A DNA stretch of 64,000 nucleotides from an uncultured Verrucomicrobia subdivision 3 bacterium (GCA_903858275.1 CAIOIC010000062.1:1-64000), one strand, 5' to 3'. Positions 19,501 through 27,900 are shown, numbered from the stretch's first letter. The notes: generated by a model not told the origin, from the sequence alone. Program-made: numbers and translations.

Positions 19501-22500
19501 GAACACGTATCCGGGCGCGACCGCGCTGACCGGTGGCACCCTTTACTACAATAGCCTGGCCAATGTTGGACAGGCGAGCGCGCTGGGCCAGCCAGCCAAT
19601 GCCGCCGATGGCGTCATCACGGTCAGCAACAGCAATATCCGTTTTATCGGAACCGCCGACTCCACTTCGGACCGCGTGTTCAGTTTGTATAACAGCACCT
19701 TCTATAACGACAGCACCACCGGCAAGCTCATCCTGACGGGCGGGTTTACCAATAACAACAATAGCGGTATCACTTTCCGCGGGGTCGGCACGAACGTGGT
19801 GTCCGGGTTGATTGATATTGGCACCGGTGGCGTGACCCGCACTGATGGCGGCATGGTGATTTTCACCAATCAGCTCAATCCTTATACCGGCAATGTGACC
19901 ATTCAGGATGGTTATTTCTACATTGATACGATTGCGAACAGTAATGCGCCCTGCGCGATTGGCGCGGGCGCTTCGATCACTCTGGGTCAGGTCGTCAGCG
20001 GGACGGTGGGCAGGCTGCAGTTGGCGGTGACGAACGGCAGTTCGAGCGATCGTGCAATTATCATCCTGGCCCAAAATGCATCCAGCGGCGGTTTGATTGA
20101 GAACACGATTGCGGGTCGGACGGTGACTTTCAGCGGGCCTGTCACGAGTCAGATCACGAATGCCTCGGTCGGGCCGACGCTCACGCTGGCGGGTTTGGGC
20201 AATGGCGTGCTGAGCGGCGTTCTGGGCATTAACACCAACCCGGCGGTGGCCATGAACCTTGCCAAGACGGGCTCGGGCACCTGGGCGATTTCGGGCTTGA
20301 ACACCAACCGGGGCACGGTCGCGGTCAATGCGGGCACGCTGTTGATCAACGGCAATTCTGCTGGTGCGACGAACACGGTGACGGTGGCCCTCGGTGCCAG
20401 CTTCGGCGGCACCGGCACGAACGGCGGCCCCGTGACCTTGAGCGCGGGCGGCATTCTGGTGCCGGGCGGATTAGCTTCCGTGGGCAAGCTGACGTTGAAC
20501 AACAACCTGACACTCAACGGCAGCACGCTCTACTTTGATCTGGGGAATGTGGCATCCGTGAGTGATCAGGTGGCGGTGGGCAGCGCTCTGAATCTGAATG
20601 GTGCGAACAGCATTCATTTGAGCTTCCCCGGCGGGCTGGCCCCGGCCGGCACCTATACGCTGATGACGATGGGTTCGACGAACGGCGTCGGCACGTTTGC
20701 GCTGGCCGGCAGCTACACGAACGTCCTGCTCAATGTCAGTGCCACGAGCGTGACGCTGGTGGTGAGCAATGGCGGCACCTATGCGGACAACTATACCTGG
20801 AACGGCAACGTGAACGGGACGTGGGATGCGGGCACCGCGAACTGGGTGAACAATGGCGTGGCGGGGGCAGTTTATGCGAATGCCCTCGATGTGACGTTTG
20901 ATGACACCTTGACGGCGAATCCCGCGGTCAGTAGCTCGGGCACGGTCTTGCCCAACTCGGTGACTTTTAACAACAGTTCAACCGCTTATACCATCGCTGC
21001 GACCATCGGCGGGACCAGCGCGCTCACCAAGAACGGCACGGCCACGACGGCGCTGACGGGCGCGAACACCTATACCGGCAACACGGTGGTCAACGCCGGC
21101 GTGCTGGTGGTGACGAACGGCGGGGTGATCAACTCGCCCTCGGCCACACTGAATGTCGGCTCTGGAGTGACGGTCGCCGCAAACACCTTGGCCGGCGGCG
21201 GCGCCATCACTGTCCAGACCTTGCTGGCCACCAACGTGGTCAACGGCGGAGTCAACAACTCCCTCTTGAACTTCACCGGTGGCACGTTGACCACCTCGAA
21301 CAACAACGGCATCGCGTCCAGCATCCTGCTCGCTTCCAACACCAGCCTGACCCTGAACAGCAGTTGGAACCTGAATGGCGGCACGAATATCCTGAGCAAC
21401 GTGGGGACCAATAGCGGGGCAAATGCGAGCGTGATTTTTGGCAATGCTGCCAATGACCGCCAGTTGAACGTGAATCCGAACGCAACTCTGTGGCTGGCGA
21501 TTCCGACCAACAGCTTTGCGACGAACACCCTGCAACTGATGGTCGGCAACGGTAATGCAACGAACAACGTGCTGACCGTCAACGGCGGCACCTTGATTGT
21601 GACCAACACCTATGGGCAGACGGTTAACATCCCTGTCGGTAACGGTTCGGGTGCCTTCGGCAATCAGATGATTGTCACCAACGGTGGCCAGGTCTTCACC
21701 CATGGGCTGGGAACCACCGGTCCCCAGGCGGTGAGCGTGGGTGCTGGCGGTAATAACAACAGCTTGCTGGTGGCGGGCACCAACGCGGCCGGTCGCAAGG
21801 CGCTGTTGGATTGCGGGTCTGACCGATGCCAAGCTGGCGGTGGCGGTGGCTCTGGCAATTGGATCCGGGTGGATCAGGGTGGTATAATCACCAACGCCTA
21901 TTTCATAGGCTACTATCTTAACTCTTCATTGACCATCGCCAACGGTGGCGAGATGTTCCCGACCGGTTTAACGGTCGGCCGGAACGGTAGCAATGTCAGC
22001 GTCGTCATCTCGGGGGCGGATGCCGGCGGCAACAAGGCGATGATGTCGTTTGTCGGTTTCGGAACCAACGGCCCTGGGGTAATGACGATCGGTGGCGGTT
22101 CTCCCAGCGGCGGTAATCCTGGCTCCAACAACTGGGTTCGGGTGGACGCGGGCGGTCTGATCACCAACGCGAGCACTATTTATGTCGGTGGCAACAACCT
22201 CGCATCCGACATCAACAATCAGCTCAACTCGCTGATCATCACCAATGGCGGTCAGGTATACAGCACGAATGGCGGCACGATTGGCAACAGCACCAACAAT
22301 AACAACAACTGGGTCAGCCTCGGTGGCGGTGCCGGTCAGTCGCTGTGGAACCTCGGTAACACGAGCTTGACCATCGGCAACCAGGCGGTCTCCACGAACA
22401 ACCATGTCACGCTGTTTGCCGGCGGTTCGCTGACGAATGTGTCCGCGGTGGTTTTGAGCGGTGTGAACTCGGTGCTGAACTTCAACGGCGGCATGCTGGC

Positions 22501-23635
22501 GGCGGGCACCAACGGCAACTTGATCGCAACGAATGCCGCGACGGTCAACGCCACGAACTTCGTGCTGAATGGCGGGGCAATTATTGACAGCGTCGGCTTC
22601 ATGGTGACGAACGAGTTGCCGCTGCTGGAAGATCCGGGCAGTCTGGGTGGCGGTTTGACCAAGCACGGCGTCGGCACGCTGGTCTTGAGCGCCGCCAGCA
22701 CTTACAGCGGCACCACTCTGGTGAGCGCGGGCGTGTTGCTGGTGGATAATGCGACCGGCAGCGGCACGGGCACGAACACGGTGACGGTGGCGAGCGGCGC
22801 GACCTTGGGCGGCAGCGGGACGATCGCGGGCAGCGTGACCTTGCAATCCGGCGCCTCGGCGACCAACACTGCGGGAACCTATCTGACCATCGCAGGCGCA
22901 GTGGTGCTGAACGGGAACCCGATGACCGTGGGTTCGACGAGCACCTTGGGAATTGGCGATTACCTGTTGATTACGAACACCAGCGGCGGCATCAGCGGCA
23001 GCTTTGCCAGCGGCGTGACCGTTGGCGGGGCGGGCTTGGCGGCGGGCACCAGCGCGACCATCGTGACCACGGCCAACGCGGTGACGCTGCGCGTGGCGGC
23101 GGTGACGACGCTGCAGTTGGTGAGCAGCCTTAATCCTTCAACGAATGGCAATACGGTGACCTTCACGGCGACGGTGCAGACCAACTCCGTTACGGCCACG
23201 GCGGCATCAGGCAACATTGTGTTCAAGGTGGGCGGCCTGCCGGTGGCAACGAATCTAGTGTCGAGCGGCGCGGCCGCATACGTGACGGGCACATTGCCGG
23301 TGGGGACGCACGCGATTGAGGCTGAATACAGCGGTGCGGCGAACTACCTGCCGAGCACGAACAGCACGTTGTCACAGGTGGTTGTGAGCGCGGGCCCGAG
23401 TTATCCGGCCACGGGGACGAACATCAACTTCACGCCGATTTCCGGCGGGAACACGTTTGATCTGACCTGGCCGGCGGAATACATCGGCTGGCAGTTGCAA
23501 TCCAACGCGGTGGATGTGTCGCTCACGAACTACTGGTTCCTGGTGCCGGGCTCGACGACCACGAACAAGGTGACGATCACGATCGACCCGTCGCAACCAA
23601 ACGTGTTCTACCGGATGCGGGTCCAGCTCCCGTAA
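10514..23635 (+). CDS. giant secreted autotransporter-associated beta-strand repeat protein
   Basis: A 4,373-residue Asn/Thr/Gly-rich protein, probably an adhesin or matrix protein (inference). A signal peptide covers about residues 1-39 (hydrophobic WLMVAALLLGVSAQA). Six modules follow, beginning near residues 44, 665, 1182, 2003, 2777 and 3428; five of them open with a WKG-NG-W-ANW-DD segment, and the first with a related NWSSG form. Two module types alternate as A-A-B-B-A-B: type A has SLASNG, LILTGG and RTDGGTVI segments; type B has VVTNGG-INSP and repeated LIITNGGQ. An Ig-like domain spans about 4200-4293 and a 75-residue domain ends FYRMRVQLP. There is no C-terminal beta-barrel and few cysteines. 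Repeats related to PATR (PF12951) suggest a long beta-solenoid. Confidence 0.9.
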   Translation: MSTSLNSIAFNNPSSRLCLRAACRWLMVAALLLGVSAQAANTTNVFVGATNGSLIVAGNWSSGALPTAASDAVFDGTVGPGIRTLTNDLTMGSLNVTTNAGTYSIRNDTTAFTTNALTLGGGTGNSVLGANALDLIYVTNGATLNFIATNSAATNLASRLLITLATNGNFNISNGAFCNIGADINGAGFSVNKTGGGVLTISGNFSGSGGVTNSAGWYTNTSLSTYTGPTVFKTGTTNAFNSLASNGVASALGAPASGDNNVIHYLGGTMIFTGSATNISDRMINWSGGGSFYQNGSGRLILTGGITNTGTLSASFRGTGTIVVSGLVKLGTGAMTRTDGGTVIITNGLNEFTGTPQISDGKFFIDTIASNGVACSLGKGTQITLGQNGVPNTTTGTLQLAVTNGSLTDRTILIQCGTSGGGLIENTLAGTTVTFGGNVSSFTTNFVNSPTLTLAGVGNGVISGVIGATTNTVVGLVITKTGNGTWTLSGANTNQGKTTVSAGTLLINGNSAGATNTVTVNTGGTLGGTGTIGGTVTNLLNSYLAPGGLDSRGTLTLTNGLGLNGAILSFTLTNADAAGVTYDTLAVTNGAFVANGTNVVQIFAGTGTLTNGTYTLITNVNTRTGIGTFVFANGSTNLGNLWLTNGPNSVVLGVTADTANSGNLVWKGTVNGTWNTTDANWFNGTQTTFADGAYVAFDDTASQFTIAGGGSPAAVTFNNNANAYTVAAAIGGTGGLTKNSSAALTLFGASTYSGPTVLNGGNVSFNSLASNGSASSFGSNGIIVVTGGANLRFTNAPTDSISDRIINWAGGNLYNDSTNGSKLILTGGITNKNPAFRGNGTTVVSGLIQIGSGTLTRTDAGTVILTNALNPFTGNIQIFHGQFYIDTIANSGVNSSIGAGSAITLGQYSASSTGTLQLAVTNGSSTDRSIFLQCPASGGGTIENTLAGNTVTFGGNVTFQPTNNTVQPVLTLTGVGNGVLSGTIGINTNLLANPPIVKAGVGTWTLSGLNTNRGTVAVSAGKLLITGDSSGATNRWTVNAGGTLGGTNVIGGTVTNLAGSALAPGGLTSRGTLTLTNGLGLNGATLTFTLTNANTAGLTYDQLAVTNGTNVVNGVNYIQIIAATGTLTNGTYTLITNVNARTGTGTFVFPQTGTTNWGNLSLTNGANSVVLRVAANTALTNLTWKGAVNGTWNTSDANWFNGNNTTYAEGAQVTFDDTASLFTITNGTASPGTVSFANNVSNYVVGAAIGGSGTVTKNGAATTTLTGANTYSSNTIVNAGTLVVTNGGQINSPLATLNVGSAATAGTLTLASNGAINIKQLLSTNVVLGGANNSALNFNAGGALITSNAANAIAANIIGASNASFSINSRWTMSGGTNFIVPVNTNGSFGAIYIGNGVNNAVVTVNSNAVFSTQNPWITSASSSTNMAITIGNGVGLGGNQLIITNGGRVIARANPANGGVGINVGSAGNSGNSIVVAGADGSGKKAVLDLSGINTSGNANRLIIGGAQSTATNNYVLVGAGGVITNVTVYCFNGYTNGLTITNGGQVYAIGVAVGRSGFADYLNVAGADSAGNRALLAGANNANFDLYIGGSGGGPVNASTNCSVYVGQSGVVTNINAVRVGPDTNSFGNSLVIANGGQLFSLTASAVGALNNATNANNNFVTIGGNFGSTNSMWAMNGQTLTIGATNLLCTNNYLTLNTGGLLTNVSSVILGSVNSLLTFNGGTLAAGAAGNLIATNSSTLNATNYVRNGGAVINSGNFTITTMLPFLEDPGSTGGGLTKLGSGTLTLADVNTYTGPTLVSAGTLALSGSIDNSPVLVASGATFTNTASGVIAGTTGVTSSGTVALDGNNTYSGPTLVSAGKLLAPTGGSCANSAVTVLSGATNSVQLLTVDGQWTCAGLTQDDGSTFEINFRIITPSTGVAPLNVTGPVALTNVNINVHTTGGIGIGQYPLIKYVDGSSIGVLNATPSLPFGMEAYVTNNTDTASIDLVVTAPYVPAFKFYWAGGDGDWDTFTMNWKDTPAIGGANVVYTNNTAPVVLDDSASGTSPILVNITAPVTPSSLLVDVTTKDYTLSGSEITGTNTLTKGGSGTLTLNNPNTYAGDTLVNGGTLAVSGGGAINSPTNTLNIGSGATVATNTLAAGGAITVQTLLSTNVVLGGAANSFFNFAGGTLTTSNNNGLAANIIQKSNTAYNVHGSWNMNAGTNFVVNVATNFVSPTNYFGNGDNDLVFNVNSSAVLSLANPAINSTNQTLTIGSGNATNNVFTVNGGVVNNVNLFDVGSGSGSISNQLIITNGGQFTLGNSLTFSHVRGSYSSVIVAGTNAAGLRATLDLGGSGDRRIYVADNAAYTGNLLRVDAGGVLTNGGIQIQGSSGHSVVIANGGQAYLNSGISVGRNSGTSNSLVVVGFDGNGSNSLISSTATLDIGGSNNGGNSGTNNWARVDQGGVVKLSAVRVGGSGPDINSFGNGLIITNGGQVTTTNASTVGSITNGSSNWVFVGGNFGTTNSLWNLGSTTLTIGASSTNHTSTNNYVLLATGGVMTNVSSVILGGVNSLLTFNGGTLAAGTNSNLIATNVTTRNAANYVQTGGAIIDSANFMVTNVLPLLADPGSPNGGLTKLGAGTLVLKGANTYTGNTLVGAGMLAGASGGSSANSAVTVLAGATNSAMVVAANGQWTCAALANNDGSTLDINWGTFAPSVSTAPLQVTGAFDLTNANISVRGTAIIHTGQYPLVKYGSVSGTPTSATLSLPAGLGGYLSNNVDNLSIDLVVTNGFTGVYWKGYVNGVWDDAVNTNWLGSIATIFNNGDAVVFDDNLVGNTNVSSSAAVQPSSVTIINNLTNYVISAAIGGTGALTKSGAASLTLSGSNSFSGGVTLNAGTLALGSSNALGTGVFTINGGILDNKAGVFVSNVNNNLQIWNTNITFAGSAALNLGTGAVTITTNLTITGSTSVLAVGGNISGTGGLTHSGNGALLLSGALGFSGGLTNTAGTLTNSGLNTYPGATALTGGTLYYNSLANVGQASALGQPANAADGVITVSNSNIRFIGTADSTSDRVFSLYNSTFYNDSTTGKLILTGGFTNNNNSGITFRGVGTNVVSGLIDIGTGGVTRTDGGMVIFTNQLNPYTGNVTIQDGYFYIDTIANSNAPCAIGAGASITLGQVVSGTVGRLQLAVTNGSSSDRAIIILAQNASSGGLIENTIAGRTVTFSGPVTSQITNASVGPTLTLAGLGNGVLSGVLGINTNPAVAMNLAKTGSGTWAISGLNTNRGTVAVNAGTLLINGNSAGATNTVTVALGASFGGTGTNGGPVTLSAGGILVPGGLASVGKLTLNNNLTLNGSTLYFDLGNVASVSDQVAVGSALNLNGANSIHLSFPGGLAPAGTYTLMTMGSTNGVGTFALAGSYTNVLLNVSATSVTLVVSNGGTYADNYTWNGNVNGTWDAGTANWVNNGVAGAVYANALDVTFDDTLTANPAVSSSGTVLPNSVTFNNSSTAYTIAATIGGTSALTKNGTATTALTGANTYTGNTVVNAGVLVVTNGGVINSPSATLNVGSGVTVAANTLAGGGAITVQTLLATNVVNGGVNNSLLNFTGGTLTTSNNNGIASSILLASNTSLTLNSSWNLNGGTNILSNVGTNSGANASVIFGNAANDRQLNVNPNATLWLAIPTNSFATNTLQLMVGNGNATNNVLTVNGGTLIVTNTYGQTVNIPVGNGSGAFGNQMIVTNGGQVFTHGLGTTGPQAVSVGAGGNNNSLLVAGTNAAGRKALLDCGSDRCQAGGGGGSGNWIRVDQGGIITNAYFIGYYLNSSLTIANGGEMFPTGLTVGRNGSNVSVVISGADAGGNKAMMSFVGFGTNGPGVMTIGGGSPSGGNPGSNNWVRVDAGGLITNASTIYVGGNNLASDINNQLNSLIITNGGQVYSTNGGTIGNSTNNNNNWVSLGGGAGQSLWNLGNTSLTIGNQAVSTNNHVTLFAGGSLTNVSAVVLSGVNSVLNFNGGMLAAGTNGNLIATNAATVNATNFVLNGGAIIDSVGFMVTNELPLLEDPGSLGGGLTKHGVGTLVLSAASTYSGTTLVSAGVLLVDNATGSGTGTNTVTVASGATLGGSGTIAGSVTLQSGASATNTAGTYLTIAGAVVLNGNPMTVGSTSTLGIGDYLLITNTSGGISGSFASGVTVGGAGLAAGTSATIVTTANAVTLRVAAVTTLQLVSSLNPSTNGNTVTFTATVQTNSVTATAASGNIVFKVGGLPVATNLVSSGAAAYVTGTLPVGTHAIEAEYSGAANYLPSTNSTLSQVVVSAGPSYPATGTNINFTPISGGNTFDLTWPAEYIGWQLQSNAVDVSLTNYWFLVPGSTTTNKVTITIDPSQPNVFYRMRVQLP

Positions 23636-23668
23636 GCGGGCGGAAGGAAACAGGATTTAAAGCAGAGA

Positions 23669-23698
23669 GCGGATGGCCAGGCGGCCATCCGCTTTTTT
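23669..23698 (+). terminator. terminator of the giant gene
   Basis: The stem GCGGATGGCC/GGCCATCCGC with a four-base loop is followed by six T residues, 33 bp after the stop codon. Confidence 0.93.
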
Positions 23699-23699
23699 G

Positions 23700-24560
23700 T
23701 TGGCTGTTGGCTGTTGAGTTGCCCGCAGATTTTGCCGATTCCCGCCGATTTTTTTAATCTGCGACAATCTACGCCATCTGCGGGCAGATCCTGAAGTTCC
23801 CTACCTCCGATGTCTCGTGGTCCGTAGTCCGTGGTCTGCCCTCTGGCCCTTGAACGTTGAATGTTGAATGTTTGTAGCCTCGTTCCGCCGGTGGGGCGAG
23901 CGTCCCCGCGAGCCGTGCCTGTCGTTTGATTAGCACCGGGCTTCAGCCCGGTGATCTTGGTGCCCCATCCTCACCAGCCGTTTTAACGGCTTTAGTCCGG
24001 AGCGCCGTGTCCGTTCCTGCTGCGGTGGGGTGAGCCGGTTCCGCTGCCGGTGAATGTTCAATTGACCGGGGACGTTTAGTCTCTCTGACCTCTGACTTCT
24101 TGCCAAACGAACCCAAACTCGCCCGCCCTTGGCCGGTCAACTTTCCGCTTTCCCAATTTCAGCTTTCAGATATTTAGCGTTTCAGCATTTCCGCTTTCTG
24201 CTTTTGCCTATGCTGCCCTCCGCCCTCTGGACGTTGAAAGTTAAATGTTGAATGTCCCCGCTCTGTGTCTCTGTGCCTCTGTGGCCAATTAACCCCAATT
24301 CCGCTTTTGCCTTTGCGGTCTTGGCGCCTTGGCGGTTTTAAATTTTTTCTGGTTTCCTGGCTTCCTTGTTTTTTGACCGGCTCCCGGCGGGAGCGGGTGG
24401 GGTGAGGGAGAACGTTCGGTCGCTTTTAAAAAAAGCCGCAGAAATAGTTAATCGCTCTAAATCGGGTGCCGGGGAACCATTGGCGAAATATTCTTTCCGT
24501 GGATAAAAAGCGGCAGGCGGAAGTTTTCTTTGGCGCTTCAAAAAAGTTCATTGCTTCAAA
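23700..24560. repeat. gene-free mosaic of interspersed micro-repeats
   Basis: No gene is visible. The region concatenates short repetitive words: GCCCGCAGAT and its inverted copy ATCTGCGGGC (23721-23785), GTTGAATGTTGAATG (about 23855 and again near 24230), TCTGTGTCTCTGTGCCTCTG (about 24263-24285), TTTGCCTTTGCGGTCTTGG (about 24307), GGTTTCCTGGCTTCCTTG (family A-like, about 24352) and paired ACCGGGC/GCCCGGT. Several families recur elsewhere in the window inside or beside genes. Confidence 0.75.
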
Positions 24561-24571
24561 AATGCCCGTAA

Positions 24572-25027
<456 letters not shown>

Positions 25028-25058
25028 CCCAAACTCAACGAACTAACTCGCTATACCC

Positions 25059-26570
25059 ATGAAAAAATATTTACTGACTCTTGCTTTGATTGCCGGCACC
25101 ACGCTGGGCGCGGTTTCATTGCGTGCGGAAGGCACGAATGCCCCCGCTGCTCCCGCCGCTCCGGCTCTGCCCGCCGCCTCGATCGATCAGCGCATTGCTG
25201 CTCTGGAGGCCTACATTGGCAACGGCGACCCGGCCGCCTCGTTGACCAAGGACACGAACGGCAACCTCACCGTGACCGCCCCGGCCACCGTTGGTGTGGC
25301 TGGCCCCGGCCACAATGCGTGGATGATGACCAGCGCAGCGCTGGTGTTGTTCATGACGCTGCCGGGCTTGGCGCTGTTCTACGGCGGCCTGGTGCGCAAG
25401 AAAAACATCCTGTCCGTGGTCGCCCAATGCTTCGGCATCACCGGTCTGGTGACGATTCTCTGGGTGGTTTGCGGCTACAGCTTCGTGTTTGCTGACGGCG
25501 CCGACCTCATCGGCGGCGTGCTGGGCAACCTGAAGTTCAAGCTGCTGGAAGGCGTCACTTCCGCACCGAACACAAACTACGCCTACTGGGTTTCCCAGAA
25601 CGTGTTCGCCATGTATCAATTGATGTTCGCCATCATCACCCCGGCGCTGATTCTCGGCGCCATTGCGGAGCGCATGAAGTTCGCCGCCATCCTGGTGTTT
25701 GTCGGTTTGTGGATGCTGGTGGTTTACTTCCCGCTCGCGCACATGGTCTGGGGCATTAACGGCGTGATGAACGGCGTCTGGAATGCCGGGGCCAAGATTC
25801 ACGCGATTGATTTCGCGGGCGGCACGGTGGTGCACATGAGCTCCGGTTGGTCGGCGCTGGTCCTCTGCTTGATCCTCGGCAAGCGCCTGGGCTTCGGCAA
25901 GGAATCCATGCCGCCGCACAGCATGGTGATGTGCTTCATCGGCACCGCGATGCTCTGGGTGGGCTGGTATGGTTTCAACGCCGGCAGCGCCTGCGCGGCC
26001 GACGGGGTGGCGGCGAATGCCTTCACCACCACCACGATTGCCACGGCGGTCGCCTCCTTCGTGTGGCCGATGCTGGAATGGCTCGTCAAGGGCCGTCCGA
26101 GTGTCCTCGGTTTCTGCTCCGGTGCCGTGGCGGGTCTGGTGGTCATCACCCCCGCTTGCGGTTTCGTGACTCCGGCGGGTTCGATCTTGATCGGTCTGGC
26201 TGCGGGCGTTATCCCGTGGTTCTTCTGCTTCAAGGTCAAAGGCTGGTTCGGTTATGACGATGCCCTCGACACCTTCGGCGTCCACGCCATCGGCGGCACG
26301 CTCGGCGCGCTGTTGACCGGCATGCTGGCCCGCAATTCCGTGAATGCCAATTTGGCGACGAACCTCAAGGCCTATGTCACCGACAGCCTGTTTCAACCGC
26401 TCGTGCTTGAGCAATTGAAGGCGATCGGTATCACGATTGCCCTGGCGGTGGTGGGCACGGCGATCCTCGCTTTCATCGTGAAACTGCTCATCGGCCTGCG
26501 CCCGACGGAAGAAGTCGAAATGACTGGCCTCGACGAATCCGAGCACGGCGAACCCGGTTATCACGACTGA
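25059..26570 (+). CDS. amt: ammonium transporter
   Basis: A 503-residue Amt/MEP/Rh channel. A cleavable-looking signal (MKKYLLTLALIAGTTLGAV) and a 60-residue Ala/Pro-rich periplasmic leader precede eleven expected membrane helices. GLALFYGGLVRKKN, the ammonium-site FDFAGG region in the form IDFAGGTVVHMSSG, and a late FGVHAIGGTLGALLTG carrying the second pore histidine are all visible. Conductance should be blocked by the P-II protein encoded upstream. The pair shares the sigma-54 promoter. Confidence 0.95.
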   Translation: MKKYLLTLALIAGTTLGAVSLRAEGTNAPAAPAAPALPAASIDQRIAALEAYIGNGDPAASLTKDTNGNLTVTAPATVGVAGPGHNAWMMTSAALVLFMTLPGLALFYGGLVRKKNILSVVAQCFGITGLVTILWVVCGYSFVFADGADLIGGVLGNLKFKLLEGVTSAPNTNYAYWVSQNVFAMYQLMFAIITPALILGAIAERMKFAAILVFVGLWMLVVYFPLAHMVWGINGVMNGVWNAGAKIHAIDFAGGTVVHMSSGWSALVLCLILGKRLGFGKESMPPHSMVMCFIGTAMLWVGWYGFNAGSACAADGVAANAFTTTTIATAVASFVWPMLEWLVKGRPSVLGFCSGAVAGLVVITPACGFVTPAGSILIGLAAGVIPWFFCFKVKGWFGYDDALDTFGVHAIGGTLGALLTGMLARNSVNANLATNLKAYVTDSLFQPLVLEQLKAIGITIALAVVGTAILAFIVKLLIGLRPTEEVEMTGLDESEHGEPGYHD

Positions 26571-26603
26571 TCTTAAGTCCAAGGAGGAGGAACGGGGGAT
26601 CAC

Positions 26604-26636
26604 ACGGCGGGCAACGCAAGTTGCCCGCCGTTTTTA
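26604..26636. terminator. terminator between amt and PP2C gene
   Basis: The 12-bp stem ACGGCGGGCAAC/GTTGCCCGCCGT with loop GCAA is followed by five T residues. It separates amt from the convergent phosphatase gene. Confidence 0.93.
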
Positions 26637-26639
26637 TTT

Positions 26640-27479
26640 TTAAATCACCTTGATCACCAGCGCGGTGGTGTTGTCGCGGCCGTCGTTTTTCACCGCCGCC
26701 TCCACCAGGGTTTTCGCCGGATTGGCCTCCGGCTTCTTTTCGCGGAGATATTCCGCGATTTGCGGGTTGAAAATGCCTTCCGTCATGCCGTCCGAGCAGA
26801 TGAGGAAAATATCGCCGCGGCCGTATTTCACGGTGCCGACCTGCGGATTCACGAATTGGTTTCCGCCGCCCAGCGCCTTTTGCAGCACGTTCCGGCGCGG
26901 ATGTGTGCGGGCCTGGTATTCGTTGATTTGGCCGTTGCGGAACAGCCAGCCGATGTGCGTGTCGTCCTCGGTGATCTGGCGGATTTCCTTTTTGCCTTTG
27001 GCGAGATGATAGATCCGCGTGTCGCCCACGTGGCCGAAATACATCCGGCCCGGCGTGAACCAGCCCAGGCTCATCGTGGTCTGCATCCCGTGGCATTCGT
27101 CATACGAGTCGCCCAGATAGACCAGCGCGCGGTGGATCTGCGCGTAAAGTTCCGCCAGCACGCCGCCGGAATTAAAATCCGTTCCGCGCGCGGTCTTTTG
27201 GAAGGCGCGCGGCAGCAGCGCGGTGATTTTTTCCACGGCGATATTGCTGGCGAACTCGCCCGCCTTGGCCCCGCCCATGCCGTCGCACACGGCGAAGGTG
27301 AAATCATGTTCCGCGAGCGAGGCGTCGCCGAATTTGCCGAGCCGGTGGACTTCGTGGGCGTCAAAGCGCAGGCCCAGAAACGAATCCTCGTTGTTTTTGC
27401 GGACGCGGCCCACGTCCGTCCAGCCGAACCATTGCAGTCCATCGGCGCGGGCGGCGGATGTTTTTTTGGATTTTTTCAT
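26640..27479 (-). CDS. PP2C-family serine/threonine phosphatase
   Basis: A 279-residue metal-dependent phosphatase with the PP2C motif series VRKNNEDSF, FAVCDGMGG, GHVGDTRIY, LICSDGMTEG and DGRDNTTALV. The last two supply metal-binding aspartates. No regulatory domain is attached. The ATG at 27479 directly follows an inverted-repeat arm, so no ordinary ribosome binding site remains; an in-frame ATG at 27527 would read through the arm. It lies in one direction with a minimal kinase gene upstream, separated only by a GxxExxY cassette, and beside glnB-amt and glnII. Confidence 0.93.
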   Translation of the reverse strand: MKKSKKTSAARADGLQWFGWTDVGRVRKNNEDSFLGLRFDAHEVHRLGKFGDASLAEHDFTFAVCDGMGGAKAGEFASNIAVEKITALLPRAFQKTARGTDFNSGGVLAELYAQIHRALVYLGDSYDECHGMQTTMSLGWFTPGRMYFGHVGDTRIYHLAKGKKEIRQITEDDTHIGWLFRNGQINEYQARTHPRRNVLQKALGGGNQFVNPQVGTVKYGRGDIFLICSDGMTEGIFNPQIAEYLREKKPEANPAKTLVEAAVKNDGRDNTTALVIKVI

Positions 27480-27508
27480 AAACCACGAAATGCGCGAAAT
27501 ACTCGAAA
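27480..27508. repeat. family B inverted-repeat arm, PP2C side
   Basis: This 29-bp arm matches the reverse complement of 27901-27929 at 24 of 29 positions (outermost 12 bp identical, AAACCACGAAAT). It begins one base after the PP2C start codon and ends 8 bp before the GxxExxY stop. Confidence 0.88.
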
Positions 27509-27516
27509 GGGATCTT

Positions 27517-27894
27517 TCATAGCACAATTCTTTCGTATTCCAGTTTTGGGTAATGGGCGAAGTTGACCAGTAAGCCGAGCTTGAACTGCGTCGCCCGTAG
27601 ATAATTCTGAACCTGTGCCCGATGTTCGTCGTTCAAGGCGGACACCGCCTTGAGTTCCAATATGATTTTTCCATGGCAAATAAAATCGGGTTTGAATCGG
27701 CTCTTCAGCGGGCGGCTCTTGTATGTCAGCGCCAGTTCGGTTTGTGGTTGAAACGGGATTTTACGGTCGTTTAATTCAAGCTCCAGACATTCTTGGTAAA
27801 CGGATTCCACGAAACCGCAGCCCTTTTCCTTATAAACTTCGAAGCAAGCCCCCATGATTTCAAAGCTTTCCAATTTAAAAATGATGTCGCTCAT
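27517..27894 (-). CDS. GxxExxY protein (PD-(D/E)XK nuclease-like)
   Basis: A 125-residue homologue of the 2844-3227 protein, with G27-F-V-E30-S-V-Y33 and D70, E80-L-K82 in register with it, but otherwise well diverged. The nuclease-like core appears intact. Between the gene ends and the flanking 29-bp inverted-repeat arms there are only 8 bp (3' side) and 6 bp (5' side). The unit interrupts an otherwise tight kinase-PP2C gene pair, which suggests insertion of a cassette. Function is unproven. Confidence 0.88.
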   Translation of the reverse strand: MSDIIFKLESFEIMGACFEVYKEKGCGFVESVYQECLELELNDRKIPFQPQTELALTYKSRPLKSRFKPDFICHGKIILELKAVSALNDEHRAQVQNYLRATQFKLGLLVNFAHYPKLEYERIVL

Positions 27895-27900
27895 TTTGTT

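Noticed and set aside
10523-22846. Long minus-strand open frames (up to about 500 codons) opposite the giant gene
   Set aside because: They arise from the repetitive Asn/Thr/Gly codon use of the plus strand, have no recognisable domains and recur in step with the modules.
26578-26592. Strong Shine-Dalgarno-like AAGGAGGAGG after amt
   Set aside because: No start codon or open frame follows before the terminator hairpin.
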